Positions 8,335 through 16,862 of a DNA stretch of 49,497 nt are shown here, piece by piece (the stretch's first letter is position 1; each line of letters opens with the position of its first letter). Source of the DNA: an uncultured Lewinella sp. (GTDB lineage: Bacteria; Bacteroidota; Bacteroidia; Chitinophagales; Saprospiraceae); the NCBI GenBank assembly GCA_913057785.1, contig CAJXPD010000040.1, positions 1 to 49,497 on the forward strand. Direction: 5' to 3'. The notes under the pieces are model-generated. The model had not been told where the DNA came from. It ran no database searches and worked only from the letters and a program-made list of their open reading frames with translations. The position numbers and the translations under genes were made by a program.

Positions 8335-9411
8335 CTATAAATCGCCGGGCTGGATCATGGAAATCAGCTGGATGTATTTCTGGATTCCTTCTTTGATCTC
8401 ACTATGTCGAATAAATTCATCGGCGGTGTGAGAGCGGGCGGAATCTCCAGGGCCTAGCTTCAGCGTGGTGAAGGGCATCAGGGCTTGATCGCTCAAGGTA
8501 GGCGAACCAAAGTGCGGCCAGCCTAATGATTTTCCGTATTGGATGACGGGATGATCCAAGGGAATTCCCGAAGAATTCAAGCGGAAAGATCGAGCCTTCA
8601 AAATAGATCGAGTGCTAGCTTGGAGTTCTTCGAAAACGGCTTCGTTGGAATAAGCTTCATTCGTTCGTACATCAATTACAAAGGAGCAACGATCTGGCAC
8701 CACGTTATGCTGAGAGCCCGCCTCAATCTGCGTAACGGTGGCTTTTACCGCTCCTAGTAAAGGGCTCACTTTTGGAAACTGATGTTCCCGAATCCAAGCA
8801 ATATCTTCTAGCGCTTTGTATAGTGCATTCACACCCTCATTTCGGGCCGCATGCCCCGACTTTCCTTCAGCTGTTCCATCAATGACCATCAAGCCCTTTT
8901 CGGCAATAGCCATTTCCATTTTGGTAGGTTCTCCTACGATGCCCAAACTAATGTTCCCAAGTCGGGGTAGGAGAGCTGCAATGCCATTCTTACCGGAAAT
9001 TTCCTCTTCGGCAGTCGCCGCTAGGATCAAATTAAAGGGAAGGTTTGGTTGCTCGTAGAAATGAACAAAGGTAGCGATAAGGGATACCAAGGGGCCACCG
9101 GCATCATTGCTACCCAGACCATAAAGGGTTTCGCCTTCCGTGGTGGGCTGAAAAGGGGGACGTTGCCAACCAGCCGCCGCTTTCACGGTATCATGATGGG
9201 AGTTCAGTAAAAGAATCGGCTTACCTTCTTCCCAATGCTTATTCCTGGCCCAAACATTATTGAGTTGTCGCTCAGCGGGTATCCCCAGCTGTTCAAAAAA
9301 GGAAAACAGAAGTTCGGCGGTATCCCCTTCTTCTCGAGAGAGAGAAGGGGTGGCTATAAGTTGTTCTAGGAGTTGAATGGCCTTGTTAGCCAATTGTTCT
9401 ATATCCATCAT
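8335..9411 (-). CDS. argE: M20 family deacetylase, acetyl(succinyl)ornithine/citrulline deacylase
   Basis: Zinc-dependent M20 hydrolase. In a Bacteroidota arg cluster with a carbamoyltransferase acting on acylated ornithine, its substrate should be N-acylcitrulline rather than acetylornithine. 358 residues. Metal-ligand motifs: NSHHDTVKAA (about 78-87), GLGSNDAGGPL, AATAEEEISGKNG with the catalytic Glu pair, and the late SDQALMPF/HTADEFI segment. It starts at ATG 9411 (MMDIEQL, or the second Met), 5 bases after argB, so translational coupling is likely. Confidence 0.92.
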   Translation of the reverse strand: MMDIEQLANKAIQLLEQLIATPSLSREEGDTAELLFSFFEQLGIPAERQLNNVWARNKHWEEGKPILLLNSHHDTVKAAAGWQRPPFQPTTEGETLYGLGSNDAGGPLVSLIATFVHFYEQPNLPFNLILAATAEEEISGKNGIAALLPRLGNISLGIVGEPTKMEMAIAEKGLMVIDGTAEGKSGHAARNEGVNALYKALEDIAWIREHQFPKVSPLLGAVKATVTQIEAGSQHNVVPDRCSFVIDVRTNEAYSNEAVFEELQASTRSILKARSFRLNSSGIPLDHPVIQYGKSLGWPHFGSPTLSDQALMPFTTLKLGPGDSARSHTADEFIRHSEIKEGIQKYIQLISMIQPGDL

Positions 9412-9416
9412 TAGGT

Positions 9417-10199
9417 TTACGCTTGTCGGAGGATCTTGGTCGCTGTTTGACTTTGGAGTGCCTCGATATGCCCGATACTGATTTGATAAACCCCAGCTTC
9501 AATGGCCGCAAAAGCATTGTCCAACTTCGGGATCATTCCTGCTGAGATTATACCATCCACTTTATACTGCTGGTAACTTTCTGAGGTGAGTTCCGGGATC
9601 ACTGAGCTGTCATCGTCGGGATCAGTCAGTACACCTCCTTTTTCAAAACAGAACTGCAACTCTACTTCATACCCTTTAGCCATGGCTCTAGCCACGGAAG
9701 AGGCAATGGTATCGGCATTGGTATTAAGCAGTTGACCTTTTTGGTCATGAGTGATGGCGCAGAAGCATGGGCAAAAGCCAAGTTCCAGCAATTGCTGCAG
9801 GCCTTTGGCATTAATTTCATCTATGTCACCCGCAAAACCATAATCGGTAGTCGTCACGATGCGTTTATGGGCCCGGATCATATTTCCATCCGCTCCACTC
9901 AAGCCCAGTGCATTACAACCTAGACTTTGCAACTCACTTACCACTGTTTTATTCACCAAACCAGCATAGACCATGGTCACGACTTCCAGGGTGGCGGCAT
10001 CTGTTATTCGACGACCATTGAGCATTTTGGGCTCAATATCCAAAGCTTTGATGATCACGTTGGCCTGCTTTCCCCCACCATGAACCAAAATCTTCGGACC
10101 TTCAATGGATACGAAGTATTGGAGTGCTAGGGTCAATTTTTCGGGTATTTCTAGCACTTTACCCCCAATCTTGACTACCGTTAGTTTCGGTCTATACAT
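9417..10199 (-). CDS. argB: Acetylglutamate kinase
   Basis: Phosphorylates N-acetylglutamate (or a succinyl analogue in some Bacteroidota), the second step of the pathway. 260 residues, the short arginine-insensitive size class without the N-terminal helix of feedback-inhibited hexameric kinases. Seen: VVKIGGKVLE nucleotide-binding start, LVHGGGKQANV, NGRRITDAATLEVV, LNTNADTIASSVA and GVLTDPDDD. It is 11 bases after argF' and 5 before argE. The lack of the N-terminal extension suggests that feedback control sits elsewhere, perhaps on the first acyltransferase (inference). Confidence 0.95.
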   Translation of the reverse strand: MYRPKLTVVKIGGKVLEIPEKLTLALQYFVSIEGPKILVHGGGKQANVIIKALDIEPKMLNGRRITDAATLEVVTMVYAGLVNKTVVSELQSLGCNALGLSGADGNMIRAHKRIVTTTDYGFAGDIDEINAKGLQQLLELGFCPCFCAITHDQKGQLLNTNADTIASSVARAMAKGYEVELQFCFEKGGVLTDPDDDSSVIPELTSESYQQYKVDGIISAGMIPKLDNAFAAIEAGVYQISIGHIEALQSQTATKILRQA

Positions 10200-10210
10200 C
10201 TCTTGATTTC

Positions 10211-11155
10211 TTATAAGGTACTCAATATTTCATGGAGCACGGCTTGAGCCGCGTAGGTTCTATTGTTAGCTTGATGAATAACCAGGGAAGCATCACTATC
10301 TAGTACACCATCAGCTACTACTACATTCCGCCGAACTGGTAAGCAATGCATAAACTTCCCATTATCCGTCAGCGCCATCTTTTCTGGCGTTATCATCCAG
10401 CTCGGGTCTTGCGACAAGATCTTGCCATATTGATTGAAGGAGGACCAATTTTTAGTATAAATGAAGTCTGCCCCTTCAAAGGCTTCCTCTTGCTTATAGG
10501 TGACCGGAATACCGTGGGAAAACTGCGGTGCCAAGTCGTAGCCTTCAGGATGTGTGATCACCAATTCCGCATCCGTTCGGTTCACCCACTCCAAAAATGA
10601 ATTACTTACAGCTTGGGGGAGTGCGCGTGGGTGTGGTGCCCAGCTCAAAACGACTTTAGGGCGTGCTTTGGTCTTGTGTTCTTCGATGGTTATCAGATCT
10701 GCTAGCGACTGTAACGGGTGTCGGATAGCTGATTCTAGACTAATGAGCGGCACAGAGGCATACCGCATAAATTGATGCAGGATGAAATCGGAATAGTCGC
10801 GTTCGCGATCAGTGAGCGAAGGGAAGGTTCGGATACCGATGATATCGGCATACTGACTGATTACAGCAGCAGCTTCACGAATATGCTCAGCCTTATCCAT
10901 ATTCATAATCTTCCCGTCTTCAAATTCCAATTGCCAGCCTTGCCCCGCATTCATATTGATAACGGACATACCCAGGTTAATTCCGGCTTTTTCGGTGCTG
11001 AGGCGAGTTCTCAAGGAGGGATTAAAAAATAGCAGGACCAAGGTTTTTCCTTTGCCTAAAGCTTCAGCTTGTAAGGGATCCGCTTTCAAGTTCATCCCTT
11101 TCTGTATCAAGCTACCCAGTTGGTTAACGTCCGCTACAGATTCAAAGTTCTTCAT
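10211..11155 (-). CDS. argF': N-acetylornithine / N-succinylornithine carbamoyltransferase
   Basis: Transfers carbamoyl to acylated ornithine to give acylcitrulline, the Bacteroidota variation of arginine synthesis. 314 residues. The carbamoyl phosphate motif is FFNPSLRTR instead of the STRTR of ordinary ornithine carbamoyltransferase. Other family landmarks are LEFEDGKIMNMDKAEHI, RHPLQSLADLITIEEHK, WAPHPRALPQAVSNSF and FMHCLPVRRNVVV. These resemble the Bacteroides fragilis succinylornithine enzyme as I remember it. Whether the acyl group is acetyl or succinyl depends on few active-site residues, and I cannot settle it by eye. Confidence 0.93.
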   Translation of the reverse strand: MKNFESVADVNQLGSLIQKGMNLKADPLQAEALGKGKTLVLLFFNPSLRTRLSTEKAGINLGMSVINMNAGQGWQLEFEDGKIMNMDKAEHIREAAAVISQYADIIGIRTFPSLTDRERDYSDFILHQFMRYASVPLISLESAIRHPLQSLADLITIEEHKTKARPKVVLSWAPHPRALPQAVSNSFLEWVNRTDAELVITHPEGYDLAPQFSHGIPVTYKQEEAFEGADFIYTKNWSSFNQYGKILSQDPSWMITPEKMALTDNGKFMHCLPVRRNVVVADGVLDSDASLVIHQANNRTYAAQAVLHEILSTL

Positions 11156-11163
11156 GTTTACGC

Positions 11164-12315
11164 TTAGATTTTTGCGGTTTGGTGGTATTGTTGGAGTCCT
11201 GTTTTTAGGCCGCTAAGGAATTGTTCAGCCTCCTGCTCTGTAATATTGAGCGGTGGTAGGAGACGGAGGGTATGCGGATCAGCTGAGGAACCGGTAAACA
11301 CATGTTGCTCGAATAGCAGTTGCTTTCGCAGAGGTTTGATCGGGAAGTCCATACTCATTCCGATCATTAAACCGTGGCCTCTTACCTCTTTCACTGCTGA
11401 GAAGTCCCGCAGTTCCACCATTAACTGCTCACCCAATTGCTTCGCGTGAGGGATCAGTTGTTCAGACTCCAATACTTCTAGGACCGCCAAACCCGCAGCG
11501 CAGGCTAGGTGATTGCCACCAAAAGTGGTCCCCAGTAAGCCATACTTGGCTTCAAAACGAGGATGAATCAGGACGCCTCCAATAGGAAAACCGTTACCCA
11601 TCCCTTTGGCTACCGTGATGAGATCAGGCACTACATTGGTATACTGATAGGCAAAGAAAGAACCACTTCTTCCGTATCCTGATTGGATCTCATCGAGGAT
11701 CAAAACCGTGTCTTGTGATCGGCATAAGTTGGCCACTTCTTCCAGAAAAGCAGGTTCAGGTACGTGGATGCCTCCAATGCCTTGAATACCTTCTATGATC
11801 ACCGCAGCTACATCTCCCTTAGCCAGGCTGGTACGCACAGATTCCAGGTCATTCCACTCATGGAATTCAGCTTCGTAGTTCCGATTGATCGGAGCTACGA
11901 TCTTAGGGTTGTCTGTGATATTGACCGCTGCCGAAGTTCGGCCGTGAAAAGCGCCTTTAAAGGTGATTACTTTCGTTCGACCATTATGGAAAGAAGCCAA
12001 TTTTAGGGCATTCTCATTCGCCTCTGCTCCAGAATTGCACAGGAATAACTGGTATTCCTCACAGCCAGATAGAGCACCCAGCTTTTGAGCCAAGGCTTGT
12101 TGCAAGGGGTTTTGAACGGAATTCGAATAAAAGACCAACTTAGCTGCCTGTTCTTGCAGACGTTTGACGAAATGTGGATGACTGTGGCCAATGGATATAA
12201 CAGCATGCCCACCATAGAAATCCAGGTAAGCTTGCCCATTTTTATCGTATACATAGCTCCCTTTTCCAGATACGGGTTCCAATCCGAATAAGGGATATAC
12301 ATCAAAAAGTTGCAT
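11164..12315 (-). CDS. argD: Acetylornithine aminotransferase (class III PLP)
   Basis: PLP enzyme converting acylglutamate semialdehyde to acylornithine with glutamate as donor. 383 residues. Seen: GGHAVISIGHSHPHFV, the PLP-phosphate site NSGAEANENALKLA, the Asp in ILDEIQSGYGRSG, and the Schiff-base Lys in TVAKGMGNGFPIGG. It starts at ATG 12315 with MQLFDVYPLF, the common opening of Bacteroidota ArgD. Gaps to its neighbours are 8 and 11 bases. Confidence 0.95.
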   Translation of the reverse strand: MQLFDVYPLFGLEPVSGKGSYVYDKNGQAYLDFYGGHAVISIGHSHPHFVKRLQEQAAKLVFYSNSVQNPLQQALAQKLGALSGCEEYQLFLCNSGAEANENALKLASFHNGRTKVITFKGAFHGRTSAAVNITDNPKIVAPINRNYEAEFHEWNDLESVRTSLAKGDVAAVIIEGIQGIGGIHVPEPAFLEEVANLCRSQDTVLILDEIQSGYGRSGSFFAYQYTNVVPDLITVAKGMGNGFPIGGVLIHPRFEAKYGLLGTTFGGNHLACAAGLAVLEVLESEQLIPHAKQLGEQLMVELRDFSAVKEVRGHGLMIGMSMDFPIKPLRKQLLFEQHVFTGSSADPHTLRLLPPLNITEQEAEQFLSGLKTGLQQYHQTAKI

Positions 12316-12326
12316 GATTGAATAGA

Positions 12327-13283
12327 TTAGTACACCACCGACTTGAGATGGAGCCCCGTAGTTTCAGCAAGTCCGAATGCCAGATTCATGTTCTGCACGG
12401 CTTGCCCGGAGGCACCTTTCAGTAGATTGTCAATGATGGAAATGATAAGCAGTTTGTCGCCGTGTTTTTCCAGATGCAAAATGCATTTATTGGTATTGAC
12501 GACCTGCTTTAGATTAGGGTTCTGTTGGGTGACGTGCGTGAAGGGGTCATCCGCATAGTAGCTTTCGTATAAAGCATAGGCCTCTTCCTCAGATAAAGGA
12601 CAATCTACATAAGCGCTAGCATAGATGCCTCTGGCAAAATCACCTCTTACAGGCAAAAAGTTAATAGCGTGATCAAAGGAAGGTTGTAGAAAGGTGAGGC
12701 TTTGATTGATTTCGGCCAAATGCTGATGGTTGAAGGCCTTGTAAATGGACAAGTTGTTATTACGCCAGCTGAAGTGGGTGGTACTTTTTGGAGATTGTCC
12801 GGCTCCAGTAGATCCCGTTATTGCATGCACATGAACTTCGCTCTGTAGCAGTTGCTCTTTAGCCAGCGGTAGCAGCGCCAGTTGAATGGCGGTCGCAAAG
12901 CATCCACAGTTAGCCACCCGCTTGTGTGTTTGGATGGTTGCCTTGTGGAGCTCCGGTAAGCCATAAACGAAGTCATCCGCTAAGCGATAATCATTACTTA
13001 GATCAATTACAGCTATATCAGCAGGGACATCATGTTCTTCCATAAAGGTCTTAGAACGACCGTGTCCCATACAAAGAAATAGTACATCGACATTAAAACT
13101 GACCTCATCGGTGAAATGCAGATGGCATTCCCCGACGAGGTCGTCATGTACATCACTCACTAGTCTACCTGTTTGGCTTTGACTTACTACAAAGCCGATT
13201 TCAACCTCTGGGTGATATAAAAGCACCCGAATCAACTCGCCCGCGGTATATCCTCCTCCTCCAATAATTCCTACCTTGATCAT
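12327..13283 (-). CDS. argC: N-acetyl-gamma-glutamyl-phosphate reductase
   Basis: NADPH-dependent reduction of acylglutamyl phosphate to the semialdehyde. 318 residues. Rossmann start VGIIGGGGYTAGELIRVL, catalytic cysteine in VANCGCFATAIQLALLP, and the substrate loop TGSTGAGQSPKSTTHFSWR. It is separated from the upstream argG by 132 bases containing a long inverted repeat, while all downstream genes follow at 5-23 bases, so argC may head a separately processed or controlled unit. Confidence 0.95.
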   Translation of the reverse strand: MIKVGIIGGGGYTAGELIRVLLYHPEVEIGFVVSQSQTGRLVSDVHDDLVGECHLHFTDEVSFNVDVLFLCMGHGRSKTFMEEHDVPADIAVIDLSNDYRLADDFVYGLPELHKATIQTHKRVANCGCFATAIQLALLPLAKEQLLQSEVHVHAITGSTGAGQSPKSTTHFSWRNNNLSIYKAFNHQHLAEINQSLTFLQPSFDHAINFLPVRGDFARGIYASAYVDCPLSEEEAYALYESYYADDPFTHVTQQNPNLKQVVNTNKCILHLEKHGDKLLIISIIDNLLKGASGQAVQNMNLAFGLAETTGLHLKSVVY

Positions 13284-13317
13284 ATCCGCTTATCTTTTTT
13301 AAATTTAAATAATTCTA

Positions 13318-13364
13318 TGCTTGAAGTCAATGCAATGCCTGTTGAGCTAGACCGTCTTCAAGCA
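13318..13364 (-). repeat. 9-bp inverted repeat between argG and argC
   Basis: TGCTTGAAG (13318-13326) and CTTCAAGCA (13356-13364) are perfect arms with a 29-base loop. On the minus strand the hairpin is followed by an A/T-rich run up to the argC ATG. It could be an mRNA processing or attenuation site inside the operon. The symmetry is seen directly; the role is inferred. Confidence 0.5.
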
Positions 13365-13415
13365 TTTGCACTCGCTCCCATGGAAGGTCTCTGTTGAGTC
13401 CCGTCAAGTGAGGCG

Positions 13416-14624
13416 TTAAGCGTCTTTGTTCGCTTTTTCATTAACCAAATGATGAATCTTCACTTGATTGGCCAGGATTTTAGTGAAGCCTTTGACATCT
13501 TCTCCTGTCCAGGCCTTATTCATTTCACCGTAGTGCCCAAAGTCGCTGTTCATTAAATCAAAATCTGATTCTATGCCTTCCAACTCGAAACGATAGGGGA
13601 GTAATTTTATAATTGCTTTTCCTGTTACGGTTGCTTGCGTGTCTTCGAGGAAAGATTCAATATTTCTCATGACCGGATCTAGATATTGCCCTTCGTGAAG
13701 GAGCATACCATACCAGTTTGCCAACTGTTCTTTCCAATATTGCTGCCATTTGGTCAAGGTATGCTTTTCGATCAAATGATGAGCTTTCAAAATGATCAAA
13801 GGGGCAGCCGCCTCGAAACCTACTCTTCCTTTGATACCGATAATCGTATCGCCAACGTGAATGTCGCGTCCGATGGCGTAGGGCTTGGCGATCTCATTGA
13901 GATAGGCGATGGCTTTCCAGGGCTCCTCAAAGCGCTTTTCGTTCACGCTCTTTAACTCGCCTTTTTCGAAATGCAGTTCTACTTGACTGGGAGTAGTTTC
14001 TACCAACTGAGAAGGATAAGCCTCTTCCGGTAGCGACTGGTGAGAAGTCAGAGTCTCTGCCCCGCCAACGCTGGTTCCCCATAGACCTTGATTGATAGAG
14101 TATTTGGCCTTTTCCCAACTCCAATTTACCCCGTGCTTTTCCAGGTATTCAATTTCTGCTTGTCTGGATAATTGTAGATCTCTAATGGGGGTGATCACCT
14201 CTAGCCCTGGCCCGAGGATGCCAAAGACGAGGTCGAATCGAACCTGATCATTCCCCGCGCCGGTACTACCATGGGCGATGCTATCGGCATCCAACAGCTT
14301 GGCGTACTCCACCACTTGCAAGGCTTGAAACATTCTTTCAGCACTTACAGAAAGTGGGTAAGTGTTGTTTCGAAGTACATTTCCGTAGATTAGGTAACGC
14401 ACGCATTGCTGATAAAAGGCAGGAACAGCATCAATGACTTTAACCGTCTTTGCGCCCAAGGCATAAGCTCTGGTTTCGATTTCCTTTAGTTCCTCCTGAC
14501 TAAATCCGCCGGTATCGACGGTTAGTGCATGAACTTCTAAACCCAAATCTTGACTTAAGTATTTGACGCAAAACGAAGTATCCAATCCTCCGCTATAAGC
14601 CAGCACAACTTTCTTATTGGCCAT
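13416..14624 (-). CDS. argG: Argininosuccinate synthase
   Basis: ATP-dependent condensation of citrulline and aspartate. 402 residues. N-type ATP pyrophosphatase P-loop at the start (VVLAYSGGLDTSFCVKYL), then AHGSTGAGNDQVRFD and WSYNQGLWG-like citrulline/aspartate contacts (KYSINQGLWGTSVGG). The ATG at 14624 lies 34 bases from an AT-rich palindrome resembling an ArgR box. It has wider flanks (118 and 132 bases) than the rest of the cluster, which suggests its own control. Confidence 0.96.
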   Translation of the reverse strand: MANKKVVLAYSGGLDTSFCVKYLSQDLGLEVHALTVDTGGFSQEELKEIETRAYALGAKTVKVIDAVPAFYQQCVRYLIYGNVLRNNTYPLSVSAERMFQALQVVEYAKLLDADSIAHGSTGAGNDQVRFDLVFGILGPGLEVITPIRDLQLSRQAEIEYLEKHGVNWSWEKAKYSINQGLWGTSVGGAETLTSHQSLPEEAYPSQLVETTPSQVELHFEKGELKSVNEKRFEEPWKAIAYLNEIAKPYAIGRDIHVGDTIIGIKGRVGFEAAAPLIILKAHHLIEKHTLTKWQQYWKEQLANWYGMLLHEGQYLDPVMRNIESFLEDTQATVTGKAIIKLLPYRFELEGIESDFDLMNSDFGHYGEMNKAWTGEDVKGFTKILANQVKIHHLVNEKANKDA

Positions 14625-14657
14625 TATTCTATTTTTAAAGGGAGCTAAGCTAGCTAC

Positions 14658-14675
14658 CCTGAATATTTATTAATA
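14658..14675. promoter_or_regulatory. Candidate ArgR operator (ARG box) before argG
   Basis: CCTGAATATTTATTAATA matches the ARG box consensus WNTNAATWWWWATTNANW at 17 of 18 positions. It is a single box, not the usual pair, located 34-51 bases upstream of the argG start. The arginine context makes it plausible, but AT-rich matches arise by chance and no argR gene is in the window. Confidence 0.4.
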
Positions 14676-14742
14676 AATGAACTACATACTGTCCGGTCCA
14701 GGCTTGGGCTATCCTTATTGCCTGGAGAATTGTCGAACAGTC

Positions 14743-15336
14743 TTATTGTGGTGTTTTGACCACGATCTGATCGCTGAGATCAAGGGCCATTGATTCCTCC
14801 TTTGATGGAGCAAGCATAGCCGTACAAAGGCAGATTTTCCTTTGATTCCTATTGAGGATGTCGAAATTTGGGCAGCTCTTGCAGCCGTTCCAGAAAGCAT
14901 CGTCTTGCGTCAACTCTGAGAAGGTGACCGGCTTGTAGCCCAAATCTGAGTTGATCCGCATTACTGCTAAACTAGTGGTGATACCGAAGACTTTAGCAGA
15001 AGGGTATTTATCTCTAGATAAAGCAAAAACTTGTTGTTTGATGCGGCGGGCCAAGCCTCTACGGCGATAAGCTGGAGCTATGATTAGACCTGAATTAGCA
15101 ACGTATTGACCGTGACTCCAAGTTTCGATATAGCAAAATCCTGCTATCTGGTCTCCATCCATAGCTACGACGGCATCTCCCTTGAGAATCTTAGCCTTTA
15201 CATAGTCGGGTTTCCGTTCAGCGATTCCTGTTCCCCTTTCTTTAGCTGATTCTGCATACAGCGAACAAATGTACTCTGCATAGCTAGCATGAGCCGGAGA
15301 AGCTATCTGAATGATAAGATTATCTTGCGATTGCAT
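14743..15336 (-). CDS. GNAT acetyltransferase, probable N-acetylglutamate synthase of the arg operon
   Basis: 197 residues with a GNAT core: DQIAGFCYIETW (beta-4), then the acetyl-CoA loop YRRRGLARRIKQQVFAL (about 104-120) and SLAVMRINSDLGYKPV. A cysteine-rich tail GCKSCPNFDILNRNQRKIC, followed by LCTAML, is a feature I recall from GNAT proteins that precede argG in many Bacteroidota. It is the first gene of the cluster. No other enzyme for the first step (argA or argJ) is present in the window, so it is the natural candidate to acylate glutamate. The four-cysteine tail could bind metal. Function is inferred from the context. Confidence 0.85.
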   Translation of the reverse strand: MQSQDNLIIQIASPAHASYAEYICSLYAESAKERGTGIAERKPDYVKAKILKGDAVVAMDGDQIAGFCYIETWSHGQYVANSGLIIAPAYRRRGLARRIKQQVFALSRDKYPSAKVFGITTSLAVMRINSDLGYKPVTFSELTQDDAFWNGCKSCPNFDILNRNQRKICLCTAMLAPSKEESMALDLSDQIVVKTPQ

Positions 15337-15701
15337 GGTTTTTCTGTATTAACCATTCTTGAGCCAACAGGGACTGGGTCCAAACCGAAGATCCGTATTA
15401 ACTCAAATGCTTTGAAAAAGTAGAATCTAATTTGGTGGAAATTTGGTAGGGCATGATGCCTACCCACGAGGGTAATATGAAAGATATACGCCCCTAGGGG
15501 CGACGACGTGCATGTCTACGACGGCAAGTAAAAGGAAAAGATATGATATTTAGTTCTGTCATTGCCATTGTGCAAGCAAAAGTAGGTGCAATTATGGTGA
15601 TTTGCAACTGGTCAGCTCTTTTTTTTGAAATATTTAATAGACCTATCCAATAATTAGTAATTCCTTAAGTAGGGAGGGCAGAAGAGGTGAGAAATACAGA
15701 A

Positions 15702-15729
15702 ATTTCAAGGCGAATTTTCGCCTTGAAAT
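15702..15729 (-). terminator. Perfect 13-bp hairpin downstream of TIM-barrel gene
   Basis: Arms ATTTCAAGGCGAA and TTCGCCTTGAAAT separated by two bases. It is the second of two hairpins after the minus-strand gene ending at 15817. Read on the minus strand it is followed by a moderately T-rich stretch, so it may terminate that transcript and shield the arg operon from read-through. Confidence 0.6.
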
Positions 15730-15745
15730 GGTATGTCGCCACAAT

Positions 15746-15795
15746 CAGCGGAAACGGAGGTGTGGGCGGATTCCCCACACGGGCCATTTCCGCTG
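15746..15795 (-). terminator. Two-tier hairpin just after TIM-barrel stop
   Basis: Outer arms CAGCGGAAA/TTTCCGCTG (15746-15754 with 15787-15795) enclose inner arms GTGTGGG/CCCACAC (15760-15766 with 15774-15780), joined by a GC-rich internal loop. It lies 22 bases after the stop codon. There is no T-run, so it may be a 3' stabilising structure more than a classical terminator. Confidence 0.5.
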
Positions 15796-15816
15796 TCTAT
15801 GTATGAAAATTGTAGA

Positions 15817-16731
15817 TTAATCTAGATCTACGGCTCGGTAGGCATCGATCACGGCTTGTTCTCCCTCCTTGTCCGGACGTGAATTGCCGTGCTCCATTCC
15901 TAGTACGTCTGTAAAGCCCTTCTCGTGGATCACTTTAAATACATTTTTATAGTGAATTTCTCCAGTGGTAGGCTCTTTTCGGCCAGGATTATCACCAATT
16001 TGGAAGTAGGCGATTTCATCCCAAGATTTCTTAATATTAGGGATGATATTTCCCTCTTGTATTTGCTGATGGTAGATATCAAAAAGAATCTTACAACTTG
16101 GACTACCTACGGCTTTACATACAAGGTAGGCTTGTGCCGCTTTAGTGAGGAATAGCCCAGGGTGATTACGAAAGTTTAAAGGCTCGAGCACCATAGTGAG
16201 ATTGTGCGGCTCCAAGATTTCACTTGCCCGCTTAAGGGTTTCAACAACATTAGCCGTTTGGTACCCCATATCTTGGCGAAGATCTAGATGGCCGGGAACT
16301 ACTGTCATCCACTTTGCATTGACGCGCTTGGCCACATCTACGGCCTTTTTGATGTAATCCAGGAATTCGGCTCTAGAGTCCTCTTTACCTGTCGTTAAAG
16401 TCGGTTCTTTCCAATAGATTTTGTGTGCGACGAAGACCCCCATAGTAAGGCCCAAATCCGCCATGGTTTTACCCATTTTCTCTTGCAAGGAAACCTCTCG
16501 TTCTCGCATGCCATTATCTTCAAAGGCCGAGAACCCTTGATCCGCCATGAACTTCAGTTGGTCAATCGGATCTTTACCAGCATGATGCTTGAACATCCCC
16601 AAGTGAGGGGCAAATTTCATCTTAAAAGGTTCAGCTTTAGTCGAACTGGGAGTGGCTTGGCTACTGGTGGTCGCCCCAACGAAGGCTGCTGAGGTAGCGA
16701 CACTGGATTGTATAAAAGTTCTTCGCTTCAT
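15817..16731 (-). CDS. Exported TIM-barrel sugar isomerase/epimerase-like protein
   Basis: 304 residues of the xylose isomerase-like TIM-barrel superfamily, closest by look to hydroxypyruvate isomerase (Hyi). An N-terminal KRRTFIQSS followed by an Ala-rich stretch resembles a Tat signal. The barrel shows the metal-binding Glu/Asp/His pattern: VLEPLNFRNHPG, KILFDIYHQQIQEGN, YFQIGDNPGRKEPTTGEIHY and LGMEHGNSRPDKEGEQ. Such exported enzymes often act on oxidised sugars next to Gfo/Idh-type oxidoreductases, and one lies immediately upstream here. The substrate is unknown. Confidence 0.85.
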   Translation of the reverse strand: MKRRTFIQSSVATSAAFVGATTSSQATPSSTKAEPFKMKFAPHLGMFKHHAGKDPIDQLKFMADQGFSAFEDNGMREREVSLQEKMGKTMADLGLTMGVFVAHKIYWKEPTLTTGKEDSRAEFLDYIKKAVDVAKRVNAKWMTVVPGHLDLRQDMGYQTANVVETLKRASEILEPHNLTMVLEPLNFRNHPGLFLTKAAQAYLVCKAVGSPSCKILFDIYHQQIQEGNIIPNIKKSWDEIAYFQIGDNPGRKEPTTGEIHYKNVFKVIHEKGFTDVLGMEHGNSRPDKEGEQAVIDAYRAVDLD

Positions 16732-16782
16732 TTTGTGATGGATATGAATTTCGTGTTGAATTGCTTTTCGAAAAGGTACAAG

Positions 16783-16830
16783 AAAGGTTAGGAGTGGAGC
16801 GCACCTAGAGGTAGCTCGTTCCTAACCTTT
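16783..16830 (-). terminator. Hairpin between Gfo/Idh gene and TIM-barrel gene
   Basis: Perfect 11-bp arms AAAGGTTAGGA (16783-16793) and TCCTAACCTTT (16820-16830) with a 26-base loop, 33 bases after the Gfo/Idh stop. It may be a terminator or a partial attenuator setting the expression ratio of the two genes. Confidence 0.6.
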
Positions 16831-16862
16831 CAAAAGTGGGTATATAGCAGAAACCCAAATGT

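Larger units (their letters stand above)
15337..15816. other. Hairpin-rich intergenic region upstream of the arg operon
   Basis: 480 bases without a gene, holding four separate symmetrical elements: GGTAGG/CCTACC (15445-15450 with 15459-15464), the perfect palindrome CGCCCCTAGGGGCG (15489-15502), and two larger hairpins listed separately. The first two lie 109-166 bases upstream of the GNAT start, where an operon leader or operator would be expected. Confidence 0.6.

Noticed and set aside
10211-11155. Ordinary ornithine carbamoyltransferase (argF)
   Set aside because: The FFNPSLRTR motif and overall pattern match the acylornithine carbamoyltransferases of Bacteroidota instead of the STRTR enzymes.
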